Source: Rotaria macrura (lineage: Eukaryota > Rotifera > Eurotatoria > Philodinida > Philodinidae). Taken from it: DNA of 64,000 nucleotides. Positions 12,254 through 30,892 of this stretch are shown here, piece by piece. Under the pieces are notes generated by a model that saw only the letters and a list, made by a program, of their open reading frames with translations, had not been told where the DNA came from and searched no databases. Where the stretch lies: NCBI GenBank assembly GCA_900239685.1, contig OENT01000222.1:62001-126000 (forward strand), read 5' to 3'. Each line of letters starts with the position of its first letter. The stretch's first letter is position 1. A program made the position numbers and the translations under genes.

Positions 12254-15200
12254 GTCGTCGTACAAAGTTAGTTATAGGTAAATAATTGATTTTTCTTTGT
12301 ACTTCCTGCATCAGAGCAAAAGAAAAGTTTAATGCTATAGACACCACATACTGATGAAGTAATTCATATGATATAGTCAGGTAATAAATACCGCTTATAT
12401 GAGCTAAAAGACTCTTATCAAAGTAATGTCGATCATATAAAGCCTCATAATTCGAATGGAAGATTTCTTTCTCTCCATATCTATGTTCATTGAGCATCAA
12501 TGTGAAGCCCTTTTTATTATTGATTTGGTATGTTGTATTGCGTATAAATGATACTTCATAGGAGAGAACGAGAACAAATCGAAGTTTTCTCACGGAAATG
12601 AAACGACATATATGAATGCATGTTCATCAAATAAGAACTGGTCTCAAGAGAGAACAAGTACAGTATAAACAATTTATCTTACAATTAGAGAACTTCTTTT
12701 TATCATGTTAATCATTCTCATATTCAAGAAAAAAATCTCTTACATAGAGAAATGATCAGCTTCATTTGTTTTCCCATAGATATTTTTATTTACTATCAGT
12801 ATCGAAGTAAAGATTCGATATTGACGACATTTAAATGTTTCGTTATGTTATTAATAGCATTCTAGAAAGCAGCTGTTTATAATCGTTATGTATTCATATC
12901 AATATCCTGTTCTCATTTTCTTCTCAGTTCGCTCTTTCTTGCTTAAACTCTTGAATTGTCATTATTCTTATCGCTTAGTCTAAGAATTCGATGGGTAAGA
13001 TATTGTCTTTTCATCCATGAGCATCGTTGAAATTCTCTCATAATTTCTCGTTCTACTTTCTTTCGATTACTTAACATAAATCAAAGACCATGCACGATGT
13101 CAATGTTTTTACTTGATAAGAGCTTGATTTCACATAGAAAGACATATACAATAAAATCTCTCTATAATGAACTCCTCCTTATTTTGGACAATGTGTACTT
13201 ATTTATCATGTGAGCAACATGTTTTTCGATTACTTATGTACAGAACGAGAAAAATTATGTTGTGCGTAGTGTATGAAGGTAAACGACTAAGGGACACACT
13301 TATTCGCAGGAGATAAACCAATCATGAATATTTAATAAAAGAAACACAACACTACTTTTAACAGTAAGAATGCTTCGACATATAGCATCTTGTCATGCTT
13401 GTGTTTACAACTGTAGTCACATTAAATTATGTCAACAGGTGTCAATTTTTCTTCGATTCGAAAATTTGAATGAAAAGATTGTGATAAACAAAAAAAACAT
13501 CCCTGATGCAGCCGAAACTCCAGAGATGGGAGAAGCCAACTCAAAAATGACTTCACTAGACTTGAATTGAACATCAATAGCCTTTGACATGCTGCCCACA
13601 TCTCTGTGAAAATCGATTGAAACTAAATACTTTTGGCTTATGCAAAAGAAAGTGACACTCTTCTAATAATGAGCATTTCCGTACAGTTTATTTGTACATG
13701 TCATTCGTCATATTAACTCTTGATCTCTTCTCAACTCTCGTGCCTGTACGTAGATTGAAGAACAGTCATATGCAATCCAATTATTATTCTTCAATGAATC
13801 GTTTAGATAAATGTGTAAATGAATCTAACAAATTTTGATCATGTCAGTGCGAAGAGAGACCTCAGTAAAAACTCGTGTTTACACAGATAGGATTATTAGT
13901 AGTAGCCAGTGTGGGAAGATGGACTAAAACAGATATCGAGACTCATAATTCTTTTCGTTAAAACAACTATATCTTTGTCACAGACAATAATAGAAAAAAG
14001 CGACTCTGAATGATAGTCAAACTGATATTCTTCAATTCACTTATTTTCGAATGTAGCCTAATATAATTGTTTCAGAATTTTTCTATTAACCATGAGTAGA
14101 TTTTATTTACTATGTCGATAACTCCAACAAATGAGCAAATATGAAAAGTTAACTTTTAGCATTCAGTGATCTAGTCAATGTTGATGTTGTCAAAAATACA
14201 AAATAAGTACATGTTAAATTATATTTAAGATTTTTTCCGTGATCTTTGTAATTTAGCTTTACAATAGTACATTTTTGTTTTGTATTGTTTACAAATTACA
14301 TGACGTAGATGATTCATATTTAAAAATTCATGACAAATAGTTCATAGAATATTCAGACGCCTCTGAAAACGAAATCAACACGAGAAAGTTTTAATTAAGT
14401 GAACTAAATTTTTATGGCACTCACTCGTCGATATGATGTGAACACAAAACTGTTCGTTTATCAATATATTCAACAATCAACTTGATAATTCAAGATGTCT
14501 AGCATTGTATAATATCAAATAGAAATTATGTGCTTGATAAAAATCAACTCTACAGTAAATTTTCTAAATTTTATCGATCAATTCAGACTTCTACTATAAC
14601 AATTCTGCAATACAATCACAGCGAAAACAACAAGTAAAATTATGATTTCAATCAGTCTATCGACGATCTTGTTTTATTACAGTAAGTTAAAAAATCAATA
14701 TCTCGAATCATGATCGAGTGTTAATCATGTGAAATCATCATGCGAGTATATTAGTTCGTTCATGATTTTATTATTTCGTTCGGGCGTCTTATTTTACCAT
14801 ATTTATGTCTCAAATACTCGATTCTCATAGAGTTTAGGACACGTGTATTTAAGTAGAAATTCGAGGAACGATAAATTTTTCATTCTGAAGATTTTAAACA
14901 TTCGCTATTGGTAAGTAAACCAAGTTCATAGTGAGAGCAATCATTGCTAAGCTGGAATTATTTTCAATCACTCGAGTCTAATGAACCAATACATGAACTA
15001 GAATGCCATTCAGTGCTATGTACTGGCTGGAATGTCGGCTGACATCAGGCAGAGCGTTCATTTTAACTTAGCCTACAAATTATCCATTTTATTTCATTGA
15101 GTTCCACTGGTTATTTCAACGATGATTCGATTCATTAGTTGAGTGACGTTTGGAGATGCACTAGTTATTGTCAAACATATCTTTTCATGATTGAAGAAGT

Positions 15201-17258
15201 TAGAGAAGATGAAAAAATATTTGTATGCAGTTTTATGTGAGCAAAATAGAATGAATTTGAATTAGACTCAACTGATTCTGCTGCTGATATCAACGTTTAT
15301 TTCTTTGAATCATAGATAACCTCTATCAAGTGTTAAAAGAATTTGTGAATAAAATGATGAAGAATTTTTATCCTTTCCAGTTACTTTTCTATAGAGGTCA
15401 TTGAGTTATCAATTTATCTGTTACTGTGAAGCATCTGTATGATCTAGTTTTATGCGAAATACGTGGATCTCGTAAAATAGAGTATTGTTTCGTATATTTA
15501 TTTTTATTCTTATTTTCAAAATAAATGTATTTATTAGGTTATCCACTGTCTAAAAAAATAGGTAAATTGCCAAACCTTTTAAAGTTTTTCAGCAGCGACG
15601 AAACGTAAAATGGTTCGTCCGGTGAGCACATGGGGGAAGCCTTTACTACGAAACCAGGTTAAAATCCACGAGACAGAAAAAAATTCTGTATCCAAAGGAT
15701 GGAGCCACTTAAATTCGAAACGAAACAGTAGAGTTCGCAGAAAACCCTGCAGAGTTGGTCTCGAACTCTGATTTTTCTGTCTTTTTGTTACCGATTCTTC
15801 TTTCATCTTTCAGATCTTAAAATGATTTCACAGTAATAGTTCTGCCCATACACCCACGAGAAGAATCATTTCAGAATCGTCACTTCTACGGCATTTAAAA
15901 AAGTTTGGAAATGTACCTACTTTTTGTAGAGAGCACGATTCAGTGTGACACCTGCTATTTCAAAATCCGGCATTTTCATAGAGGAAGTCATAGCTAATGC
16001 CAGTTGCGTTCAACTATGATGATTTGTCGGGCAAGCGAGAGACAATGAATCTTAATCAGCAGATGTTGTATAAGGAAACTATCAGCTGTTAATTATTGTT
16101 TTCTACATATCTGATATCTCCCGACTGGTGCCTAATTTCGAAAAACGGATTTCAGATGTGCACTTTCAAAGGATCCTGGCAAGCGTTTTTCTCCACTGAA
16201 AATGATATTCAGATACTGAGAATGATTGGCTACCTTGAATCGTGACTCATGCGTCGAGAAGAAGATTGAGGATGACTTTACCATGGCAACTAGCCTTTGT
16301 GAACACAAAAACTTGGCTCATGCACTTCGTGCAGTCAGCCGACTTAAAATTCCAATGTAATCACGAGAAGCTGTTCTATTTGATGTTGTTCTCTACGATG
16401 CTGAGCTATCGAATCTTTTGTAAAATTTCTAAGGAGAAATGTAGTTTTTCATACGATATGGTGTAGTTAATTAAATTTGTGATCCAACATTTTCCTCATT
16501 TAATGATATCAACTTGGGAAATGTTCTTGAAAACCAACAGAGATGTTAACTGAATCTACCTAATGCATGAATTCTTGAACACATTCATACTAAGTCCTAT
16601 AATTATTTTAAAATGCACTATCATGTAAAATGATCATGCTGTAAAAAAGTGTCAATCAGAAAATATTTGATTTATTTATTTTTAGTACAACTTCGACTGC
16701 AATTGGTATTTTGGTTTCAAATGAAAAGTGAAGAGTTTAATATACTGTTTGTTGTATCGAAATACAAAATTGGATATCACATCAGAAACAGCAAAGCAAT
16801 ATCGTATGATTAGACATATTTCTCTTTTTAACTGGACATTACTACAGTAATATGTAGTCTCAGCATCTATTTCACTAATGGCATATTTCAGAATTTCACT
16901 TGTCTCAGTAACATGCACACAAAAATCATCTGTAGATAAGAATTTGAATACTAAACTATTTTGAATATTTAAAGTAGTTATTATTATCTTTTTCTGCGTA
17001 TCATATTATTTCGTGTTCAGTATAAGAATTTCCCAAGAAAAGAAAATTCGAACGAAAAATATCAATGGATTGACCGCCCTCTATCATCGTTTTATTTTTA
17101 TTCGCAATTAGCCTGATCGATTCGAATAAGTTAACAGATTCGACTGACGATCAATGATTGATTGTTACCTGCAATCTTTTCCTTGTGTTATCTTAAGCTA
17201 CGCTTGAAAAAGCATCAATAGCTTCACATAAACTAAAGAAAAATACGACAAGTAAACC
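12254..17258. other. Intergenic stretch, no convincing gene
   Basis: About 5 kb without a recognised gene. A 118-codon minus-strand frame at 12593-12237 overlaps exon 1 of Ly6 copy A in another frame and has no family match. Between about 15580 and 16470 base composition is less A+T-rich and frames of 74-75 codons appear on both strands (15806-15579 minus, 16242-16466 plus). They could be remnants of a mobile element or a dead gene, but no domain is readable. The last 150 nt precede the transporter and probably include its promoter. Confidence 0.4.
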
Positions 17259-18941
17259 ATGACCGAGACTACAATACCACGTTTGGGACGTGCTATTCTT
17301 CCTATTTGTTTGATTTGTTTTTTATGTTTATGTTCGTTTCTGCTATTTGTGTGCGCGACAAATTCTTTGATATATTCTACAGTTTGTTTACTACGAGCAA
17401 ATGCATCGTTTTGTGCTGAAATCGACCGAAATAAATCGCTTATTGAATTAGAACAATCTATTCAGAAAGAGAGTTCTCAATGGAATCTATATGGGACATT
17501 GTCATTCGCAGTTATTGCATGTCTTATTTCACCTGTTTATGGAAGTCTATCGGATACAAAAAATCGAAAATTACCTATCGTTTTAACCATCAGTAATGGT
17601 ATCCTAACGGGGCTTATAATTACAATTGCAAGTGTTTACGAAGGCACAAAATTATGTCTCATATTATATTTAATTGCGAATGTTGTAAACGGTTTGGGTG
17701 GTGGAATACCAGTACTTATTTCGTAAGTTAATATTAAGTAAAAAGAACACGCTATGCGTATCATTTATAATGTAGATCATGCTTTGGTTACACTACTGAT
17801 TCATGTACGCATCAAGAACAACTTCTACAAGCTATAGCCATTATCGAAGCATCTTTAAATGTAGGCGTTATTGTTGGTTATGGTCTTTGTACATTTGTTT
17901 TTGAGTTACATGCTCGAATATGGCATATTTTACTTGTTAATGTTCTTCTACTGGCGCTGGCCCTTTTCATAAGTCTTGCTTTTCTTCGAACGCGAATAGT
18001 ATCACAACAAATAACTAGAACTTTGTGCCAAAAAATAATACGACCAATATACGATACTCATGATTTGATATCCGATTTAAAGCATAATCATTTACTTGTA
18101 TCATTCTTCATACTTTTGCTCTCACTTTTCTTCTATGATCTATTTCGAATGGGTTCAGGATCTATTGTTTATTTGTATTTACATTATTTGTCATTTGATG
18201 ACGCACATTATGCAGCATATTTTTCACTTGAACAACTGGCTAGTTGCTGTGCATTGATACTATTAGCATTATTAAGACGAAGATGGAAGATTAATGATCT
18301 TTATGTAGCTATAATCGGTTTGTGTCTCTCATTGGCTGGGCCAATGTTATTTGCTTTTGCTAAATCAAACAAAGCAATGATTTTTGCAGGTAGAAATAGG
18401 CAAATAATTCAACAAGAAAACAACTGATAAAATGCTTTATTCTTAGCTATACCATCGTCGATGTTTACTATTTATTTTGCCGTTTGTTTAAGATCTATCA
18501 TTGCTCATTTAGTGCCTGAAAGAAATAAAGGTAGCATGACAATTTATTCATATTCATGTATAGTTTTTCTTATATCATTTCAAACGTTTATTTAGGTAAA
18601 GCATTCAGTTGTGTCGCCTTAATACAAAATCTTGATATTGTGATCGGTACAATTACTTGCGTGGAAATTTATCGAGCATCGATTGATTTCTTTCCTGGTT
18701 TAGTTTTTATCTTCGCTTCAGCTACAAGATTAGTTGCATTGATACTCATTTTGTAATATAATCATTTAGTTGAAATATTTCTATTTCTATTAGATTTAAT
18801 TTTAGAATACAAGCTTTATGTGTTAACAGAACACCAGCATTGCAATTAATAGTTCCAATCGATGATTCAGAAGAACCATTTTTAGAAATACAAGCTGATG
18901 AAGACGAAAGCAATAATGATGATCCATTAATTCGTACATGA
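17259..18941 (+). CDS. SLC46-type MFS transporter (proton-coupled folate transporter-like)
   Basis: Five exons, 17259-17722, 17776-18389, 18447-18530, 18596-18752 and 18794-18941, are separated by introns of 41-65 nt and give 488 residues. The first transmembrane helix is ICLICFLCLCSFLLFVC. It is followed by an extracellular loop with an NAS glycosylation site and two cysteines, as in SLC46A1. After TM2 comes the MFS motif GSLSDTKNRK. The region around SQWNLYGTLSFAVIACLISP and the C-terminal KAFSCVALIQNLDIVIGT align with SLC46 by eye. The family moves folates, lysosomal catabolites or related anions; the substrate here cannot be told. The C-terminus is acidic (DEDESNNDD) and cytosolic. SDF4 begins 132 nt downstream on the same strand. 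The paralogue (A1, A2 or A3) is not resolved. Confidence 0.8.
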
Positions 18942-19073
18942 TGATAAATTTTGTATTTGAAAAATACATATTTTTTTAATTTAAAAATCCTTTTTTTTGT
19001 AATAATCTTGAACGATTTATTTTCTTGTTCATCCATTAATGAGAAATTCTATTTCTAGATTTACGAAGAAAAG

Positions 19074-22000
19074 ATGAGATTTACATCCGTCGGATTCTTA
19101 GGTGGATTTGTTTTAATATTACTTACCTTCGGTATAAATGCTTTTCCCATCATTAACATTGTAAGTATTTCATAAGAGCATGTTCTCTGATAAAATCTTC
19201 TTTGTTAATTAGACATCACAGAGTGATAATATAACATTAAATATCGAACAAAAGCCAGCAGTGTCAGAATCTTCTATAGATAAGTTGACATCGAATCATC
19301 TAAGTGCTGAAACACTAATACCGAAAATTCAAATACCAAAAGATTTTAATTTAACACAAATTGCAAACAGCTTAAAAGAATTTGGTATTGATAGTTTAAA
19401 AGTGGATACACATATTGACGGTTTGCCATTGGATCGCGATGGAAAAGTAAATCCAGACTTTCATAAAGAAATCTTTTTGGGAAATCATGAATTATTAGAA
19501 TCGGACATTCAACGCGATGAAAGCATTTTGCATAAGAAATTAGAAGAAATATTTAATGAGTAACGAGAAACATTTTTTCTTACGTATTCATGAGTGTTCT
19601 CATTTAAGAAATCTATTTTATTTCATTTAGAGCAGATTTAGATCACGATCAAGGTTTATCGAGTGACGAACTAATTAGTTATGTATTCAAAAATGTTCAA
19701 CAACATTTACAAGAAGCCAAGGATAAAAATTCAAGATTATTTTTATTGATTGATATGAACAAGGATGGTAAGAGTTCATTACAAGATTATTAAACTTTAG
19801 TCTTCAATCTATGCTTGTAATATTTTTTCCATTAATTTAACTTAATTTAAAAAAAAGTATATCAGGTCTCTTCTTCGTTGCAATTATGAATGTATTATTC
19901 AACTAATCAAACTGTATTTTAGTCCAATCAATCGACATTACAGTTGTGTCTCATGTTTTGTTTTTCTTCGAAATAGTTAAACACTCTACTATGAGACTAT
20001 GTTAAGTACAAGAAGATAAAGCGTCAAGTTCTATTCCTTCTTTGACAGAGAAAAAGTTAAACGAGTTAATACGAATCTTTCGATGAAGAATAACGAAATA
20101 GCTTGAGTAAATCTGTATGCATCATTCTTAAAGGGTATCAAGGTAATATTCGCATTTCTTGACCTATTCCCTCCGTTCGTAACTGTGCGCCTTCGATTCA
20201 TCATATCATTCTTCTTACTTGTTCAATGTCGATAACTTCTGTGAAATTTACATCGATTTTCAAAGAAAATAATGATGGTACATTTTAAGTAAAATTATCA
20301 ATGGAAAAATAAACGATTCTGAATGGGAGTTTTCCAAGATTACACGAAGAAGAAATGTGTTAGTAACATACATATCTTGAGATTATTGTGAAATTTTCTA
20401 AAAATTCAATGGTATAATTAGTAGTATTGAATGCATACAAAAGATCTCTTAGTTGACATTGATGGGAAGAGTGATGATGTTATTGATCCATCAGAATTAG
20501 AATACGTCGAATATAGAAAAGAAAGAAACCAAATTAGAAAATAATATTGACGCAAAACGTAATATTTCATTTTCACAGATCAACGAAAGAACGAATAATG
20601 TACTTCGGAAGCTCGAGTAGCAATGATAATTGATGCGTTTTTTAAACTCCTGTGGGATATAAACAATGAATCGAAGAATAATATGATATTAGTTGTTTAG
20701 TAAAGTCTGCACTGAAGATTCATCTGAGAATACAATTGAATTCTTTCGAGTACAATAATGTTCGAAGAATTGAATTCATTGATCAAATAATAAAGTTTCG
20801 TATAGATTTGTTCATGGGAGATAGAAAAGCATTTTTAGACGATACCTATCGACTTTTAACCAACGATGGTCATTTTAATTTATTCCTTTGTTTGTTTGTC
20901 ATTTTGTAAAACAAACTATTTTCATCACTTTAACAATATACTATTGCTTTAAGACAAGTCAGAGATTGTGAATTGAAAACTTGGGAATTTCTCCTAAGAT
21001 CCTACTTGACAGATACTTTTGTTTTCAGTAAAATAAAACAATCATCTCAAACATCTTATTGGTTTTGTTTTATGCCATGATCGATATAATTTTATTGTTA
21101 TTTTCATAGAGTTGACTGACTCGTAGACCATTCATCAAAAGATTTTAAAAGTGTGACTGTTTACACAAAGTTTCAGTTAGAAATTCATTAAAACAGAAAA
21201 ATACAGGAAAAATAATATTCATGATTTGTTCGAGTATCAAAACGTCTGTATCTTTCCAGCACTCCTTTATTTAATTATATCGAATAGTTTCTTCTTTGAC
21301 GGGCTTTCTGAAACCATCAAATAGTTCAAAACTTGAAAGACATTGCTACTTGATCATTGACAACATGTGCATAGCTTGAAATCAAATCAATAGTCAAAGG
21401 TTCTTTAAATAGAAAGAAAACAAAGAACAACCTTCATTTGAATTTATGCCATTTTATTCGATCTATTTACTTTAGGTAAAATAACATGGGAAGAATATTC
21501 TTTACTATATATTAAATTTCATGACATGAATGCATCGAATATCAACGATTTGGATAATACTGATAATTTAGAAAAGCTTGATGCCAATTGTAAGTAAATC
21601 GACTTTCAATATATGTTTGTTGCTTACGCTTTTTTTTTGTTCTTCTATTTCCTCAGTAAGACGAGAAATATATAAAATTCGATTTCGTTGGGTACAAGCT
21701 GATAACAGTGGTGACAATGAACTTAATAATGATGAATTTCTAGAATTTCGTCATCCTGAAATATTTGGCCGTTCATTCTCGTACTTAGTCGATGATACAT
21801 TGGCACACATGGGTGGGTGTTTCCTCTCTTTTCTTTTTCAAATATTTCTTACTTTTTATTATTGCTAGATCGTGACAACGATGACAAAATAAGTCAAGAA
21901 GAATTTACATTTTTAGCTCGTATGTAAAAATACAGCTAATTTATTTCTATCGTAGTATTCGTTTTCTAGCCCTAGAAACAAACGATGAGATTGCTCGGAG

Positions 22001-22350
22001 TAAATATCTCGAGTTGAATAAACAATGGATTAAAGAACAAAAACACGAATTTCTTGAAATGGATTCGAATAACGATGGATTTTTGACGAAAAGTGAACTA
22101 TCGGTATAGATAAAATTTCGTTTTATAGACAATTATCTTTTCTATTTCTTTTCTACGTTCTTAATTATAGAACGCATATAATCCAATGAATCGTTATCAC
22201 ATCAATATGCAAATCAAAAAGCTTTTCTCAAAAGTTGATGATTCTCCATCTGACAATAAATTATCATTAATAGAAATTAAAACGCATTGTGAAGTTTTTA
22301 CTGATATGCATATTTTAGAAACCGAACAATCATTACATGAAGAAATGTAA
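19074..22350 (+). CDS. SDF4: 45 kDa calcium-binding protein (Cab45/SDF4), six EF-hands
   Basis: Eight exons, 19074-19160, 19213-19559, 19631-19767, 21476-21589, 21657-21812, 21869-21919, 21970-22103 and 22171-22350, give 372 residues (human SDF4 is about 362). Exon 1 encodes a signal peptide (VGFLGGFVLILLTFGINA). The family signature HIDGLPLDRDGKVNPDFHKE is clear. The EF-hand loops are DLDHDQGLSSDE, DMNKDGKITWEE, DNSGDNELNNDE, DRDNDDKISQEE, DSNNDGFLTKSE and a degenerate sixth loop. The protein ends HEEM without an HDEL signal, as Cab45 ends HEEF, which fits a Golgi lumen protein that sorts secretory cargo in a calcium-dependent way. All introns are short except intron 3 (19768-21475, 1.7 kb), which holds EF-hand-like relic frames. 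Confidence 0.9.
20431..20700 (+). pseudogene. EF-hand-like relic fragments inside SDF4 intron 3
   Basis: A 37-codon frame (20431-20544) reads LLVDIDGKSDDVIDPSELEY, an EF-hand-like loop with two extra residues. A second frame (20623-20700) reads DAFFKLLWDINNESKNNMIL, another EF-hand-like stretch. A weaker third piece near 20838-20890 reads YRLLTNDGHFNL. They lie in different frames with stops between them, so no intact protein is possible. The parent could be a duplicated SDF4 segment or another EF-hand gene. Chance similarity is possible because the stretches are short. Confidence 0.35.
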
Positions 22351-22513
22351 CTAACCAAAACACGAGAACATTGCAATAAAACCTTTTTCGTCTAATTTGA
22401 TACTTCAGTGAAAGTTTTGCATTTAAATGTTTTTTTCCTTTTTCTTTCGTTATGTGATCTATTCAGTTTTTAAGTTTGAAGATGAATAAAATAGAATTTC
22501 TTCGTAAAGTATA

Positions 22514-22539
22514 TATATTCCAATTATAATTGGAATATA
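22514..22539. terminator. Perfect 26-nt palindrome between convergent 3' ends
   Basis: A 13+13 nt perfect palindrome centred on the tta/taa pair (ttccaattataattggaa in the middle) lies in the 250-nt gap between the SDF4 stop (22350) and the GST stop (22601). Its place between converging genes suggests a role in 3' end formation for both, but this is inference. Palindromes also occur by chance in A+T-rich DNA, though rarely at this length. Confidence 0.35.
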
Positions 22540-22600
22540 AGAAAAGAACTAAGTTACAAAATAACAAAAGTGATTGTTTATGAAACTGTTGTTTATTTGT

Positions 22601-23218
22601 TTAAAAGGCTGTTTGCGGTCGACTCTTGAGATAGGCAGATATTTTCGGTTGTCTTTCAATTTCTTGACGATTTTGTTTCAACCATGGATATCTAGCTAGA
22701 ACATTGCCGTCAATACGAAGAAGATTTTCTGTTGCATCATAAAAATATAAATCTGCCCATGTTAAATGATTACCAACAAAAAATAGACCACCAAGACCAT
22801 ACATCGATCCCAAACGTTCCAGATTTAGTAACGTTTTCGGTAGATCTTCCGTAAAAAATTTTCTCATACCTTCTTGTTTTTTTCCTTCGTCCTTTTCTCG
22901 AGAAAGTGTTGCCAATGTCAATGCAAAATCGCTGACTGTATCAACAACAGAATCGACTTTAGCTTGTTCCAAATTATCTCTACCAGCCAATTGAAATTGT
23001 TTAGCAAGAAAACGAGCAATAGATAACGATTGTGGTAATTTAACACCCTCAAATTCGAGAACAGGCATTTGAGCTAGAGGCATTTGATTTTTATGTAATG
23101 GCCATTCGTTTTGTTCATAACGTATATCTTCAAACTTTTGACCAACAGCGGCAAATATTAAGCGTGACACTTCAGCCCTGCCACGAACATTAAAATAATG
23201 AAGTCTGTAAGACGACAT
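22601..23218 (-). CDS. Sigma-class glutathione S-transferase
   Basis: A single-exon gene of 205 residues, the usual length for this class. It conjugates glutathione to electrophiles in the cytosol, and some sigma-class enzymes make prostaglandin D2. The N-terminal thioredoxin-like domain starts [13 protein letters not shown], with Tyr8 as the expected catalytic residue. The glutathione-binding [12 protein letters not shown] region follows a cis-proline (QMPVLEFEG). The helical C-terminal domain contains [15 protein letters not shown], a conserved GST motif near residue 150. No intron is seen, unlike its neighbours, so a retroposed origin is possible but not shown. It converges on SDF4 with 250 nt between the stops. 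Confidence 0.92.
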   Translation of the reverse strand: MSSYRLHYFNVRGRAEVSRLIFAAVGQKFEDIRYEQNEWPLHKNQMPLAQMPVLEFEGVKLPQSLSIARFLAKQFQLAGRDNLEQAKVDSVVDTVSDFALTLATLSREKDEGKKQEGMRKFFTEDLPKTLLNLERLGSMYGLGGLFFVGNHLTWADLYFYDATENLLRIDGNVLARYPWLKQNRQEIERQPKISAYLKSRPQTAF

Positions 23219-25012
23219 CGAAAACTTGTTGCTTCTGATTATTGGAGAATGAAAATATTTTACGTGTGAACCACTTTATATATACATAGATATGTATATA
23301 TATATATACGTGTATGTAAAAAGAGAAGCCACAAGAATTTTTTCTGCTTCGTCATCATACACAGGTATGATCAGAGGACATGAGAAATTCGTCATGTAAT
23401 AAAAGAAAGAAATGGCATTGCATATTTGTTTTCAAGAACGTATATACATAGCAAATAAAAATAGTTGTTCGTCATAATCATATTTAAATCGTTTATGTAA
23501 ATAACTTATTTGAGAGAAGACATGGTAAACAAATGTAATCTTTTATTTTTTTTTGCCACACAAGGATACGAATCGATTCTTCATTGGTATAATAGAAGAT
23601 TTTTAGTGGTGTTTTACCTTTTTTGCTGACAATAAAACTATGCTGATGATTTCGATTCGATGTTGCGTTAAAACGAACAGATATTACTTTTGTAGAATAA
23701 GCAAATTATCCTAATATTGATGTTAGATAATATCGCCTGAAGCAAGAGACAAGTGAAGAATGCATCAACAATAAGTCATTCATTCGGATCGATTAAATTA
23801 ATTTCATACAATTCGATTGAGTTTTGATCACTTGAAATTTTATACTCTTATGTGTCTCCATAAGTCAAGTAGTATGTACATAACGATAGTTAAATAAGAT
23901 CAATTACATCATTCTTGTGATGATATTTTATCGCATTGGGAGAAAAACTAATTGAGTATATTAAACAAGGTTATTTGATTTAATCTATTCTCTTTTTTTT
24001 ATTTTGTTTGCATCATCGCCATTTATTCGCTCTATCTTCAATTACTATGATAGACGATGACAACAAAACGATCAGATAGGCATCGGTCAGCGAATGTCTA
24101 CATCCTCCCATACTCGTTTTCGATACGATAGTGAAATGCATCGTATATAAATTATAAATGTCTTCTCCGTCTCCGCCTTCAAATTTCTCTTCATCTAATA
24201 GGATCATACTGGTAATCGAGCGAAATGAAAGATGAGTAGTATTTATACACATAGATGTATATATATTTTTACATACATGTATATATATATATATATACAT
24301 ATTTACGTATACATTCAATACATGCTCAACAAATATACACTCATTGATTTATGTTACATATGATAAAAGTCTATTATTTTTACAAATCTATAGATTTGAT
24401 TTATAAAAAACAAACATACAATTTCAAGCATTTTAATCTATTGAAAAACTGAAAGGGGGCAGAGAAGCCGTGTCATCTTGACAGTTTAAAATGTAATCGG
24501 ATTCATTCGACTACAGTTCATCTTATTCATCTATTGAAGATTATTATGATTGACTAGTCAATTTTCATCTGTTGACATTATTGATGGTGAGAGGTAGCGT
24601 ATGGCTCTCATAAGTCGCTAGTTATTTTCAATCGCTTTCACTTATCCTCGTATTTATTTAGATATATGTTGTGAATTGAATGAACTATTGGATTTTGCCT
24701 GTTCTTTTCTTTTCTTTTTTTGACTGATCGGATAACTTAAATAGATGTATGTCTTTGTGTATCATTCGTCTTTATAATATCTCATACATATACAACATAC
24801 TATTAAGCCCTTTTCATATATTCATTCACTCTTTTTCGTCGTCTACCAATATTCATTTATCGATTTCTCATCAATGTGATGTGAGGAGGGAAGAAAAAAG
24901 AAAGAAGAAAGAGGTTTGTCATCTTCGCTATCGTCTTGTTAAAAAAGCATGAAGAATATAAATATACATGTACCTATGTTCAGTGAGTAAAGAGTAAGAG
25001 CCGTCCGTCGAT
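23219..25012. other. Divergent intergenic region between GST and smoothelin-type gene
   Basis: About 1.8 kb between two genes that read away from each other, so it should contain both promoters. It holds two AT-rich microsatellites (ta/tatata runs near 23276-23312 and 24257-24303). No coding exon was recognised. The 101-codon minus frame at 24318-24013 runs through the microsatellite and is not credible. Confidence 0.45.
24257..24303. repeat. TA-rich microsatellite
   Basis: A run of alternating t and a with a few c and g interruptions, the longest pure part being about 20 nt at 24278-24298. A similar, shorter one lies at 23276-23312 in the same intergenic region. Confidence 0.8.
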
Positions 25013-30601
<5,589 letters not shown>

Positions 30602-30892
30602 CGTCATTAAACTAATATTCGTTCTTTTTTTAATCCTCTGTCTTGTTTGTTTTCATTCTTTTTTTTCCATTTATATGGTGCGAAGCAACATGTGTATATC
30701 TCGATTAGAGCGATAGAATTTATTGTACAAAAAAAAGGAAAAAACGAACACCCTCACCATCAATTTTTTGTATCACTTAGTATAATAATATGTATTAAAT
30801 GAAGTCTTTGGTCCTTTATTCAAAAAAGAAAACAATGTTAAGAATATTTAGAAAAAGAATTTGTACTGTATCACACAGAAACTAATCGACAT
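30602..30892. other. Convergent 3' region of smoothelin-type and arrestin genes
   Basis: A 291-nt gap between two stop codons on opposite strands. It contains T-rich then A-rich runs, as expected for two facing 3' UTRs with poly(A) signals (for example attaaa near 30794). Nothing else is seen. Confidence 0.4.

Noticed and set aside
12237-12593. 118-codon minus-strand frame
   Set aside because: It overlaps exon 1 of Ly6 copy A in another frame and has no recognisable domain.
13370-13570. 66-codon plus frame with several cysteines at the start
   Set aside because: No signal peptide, no conserved cysteine spacing and no exon partners.
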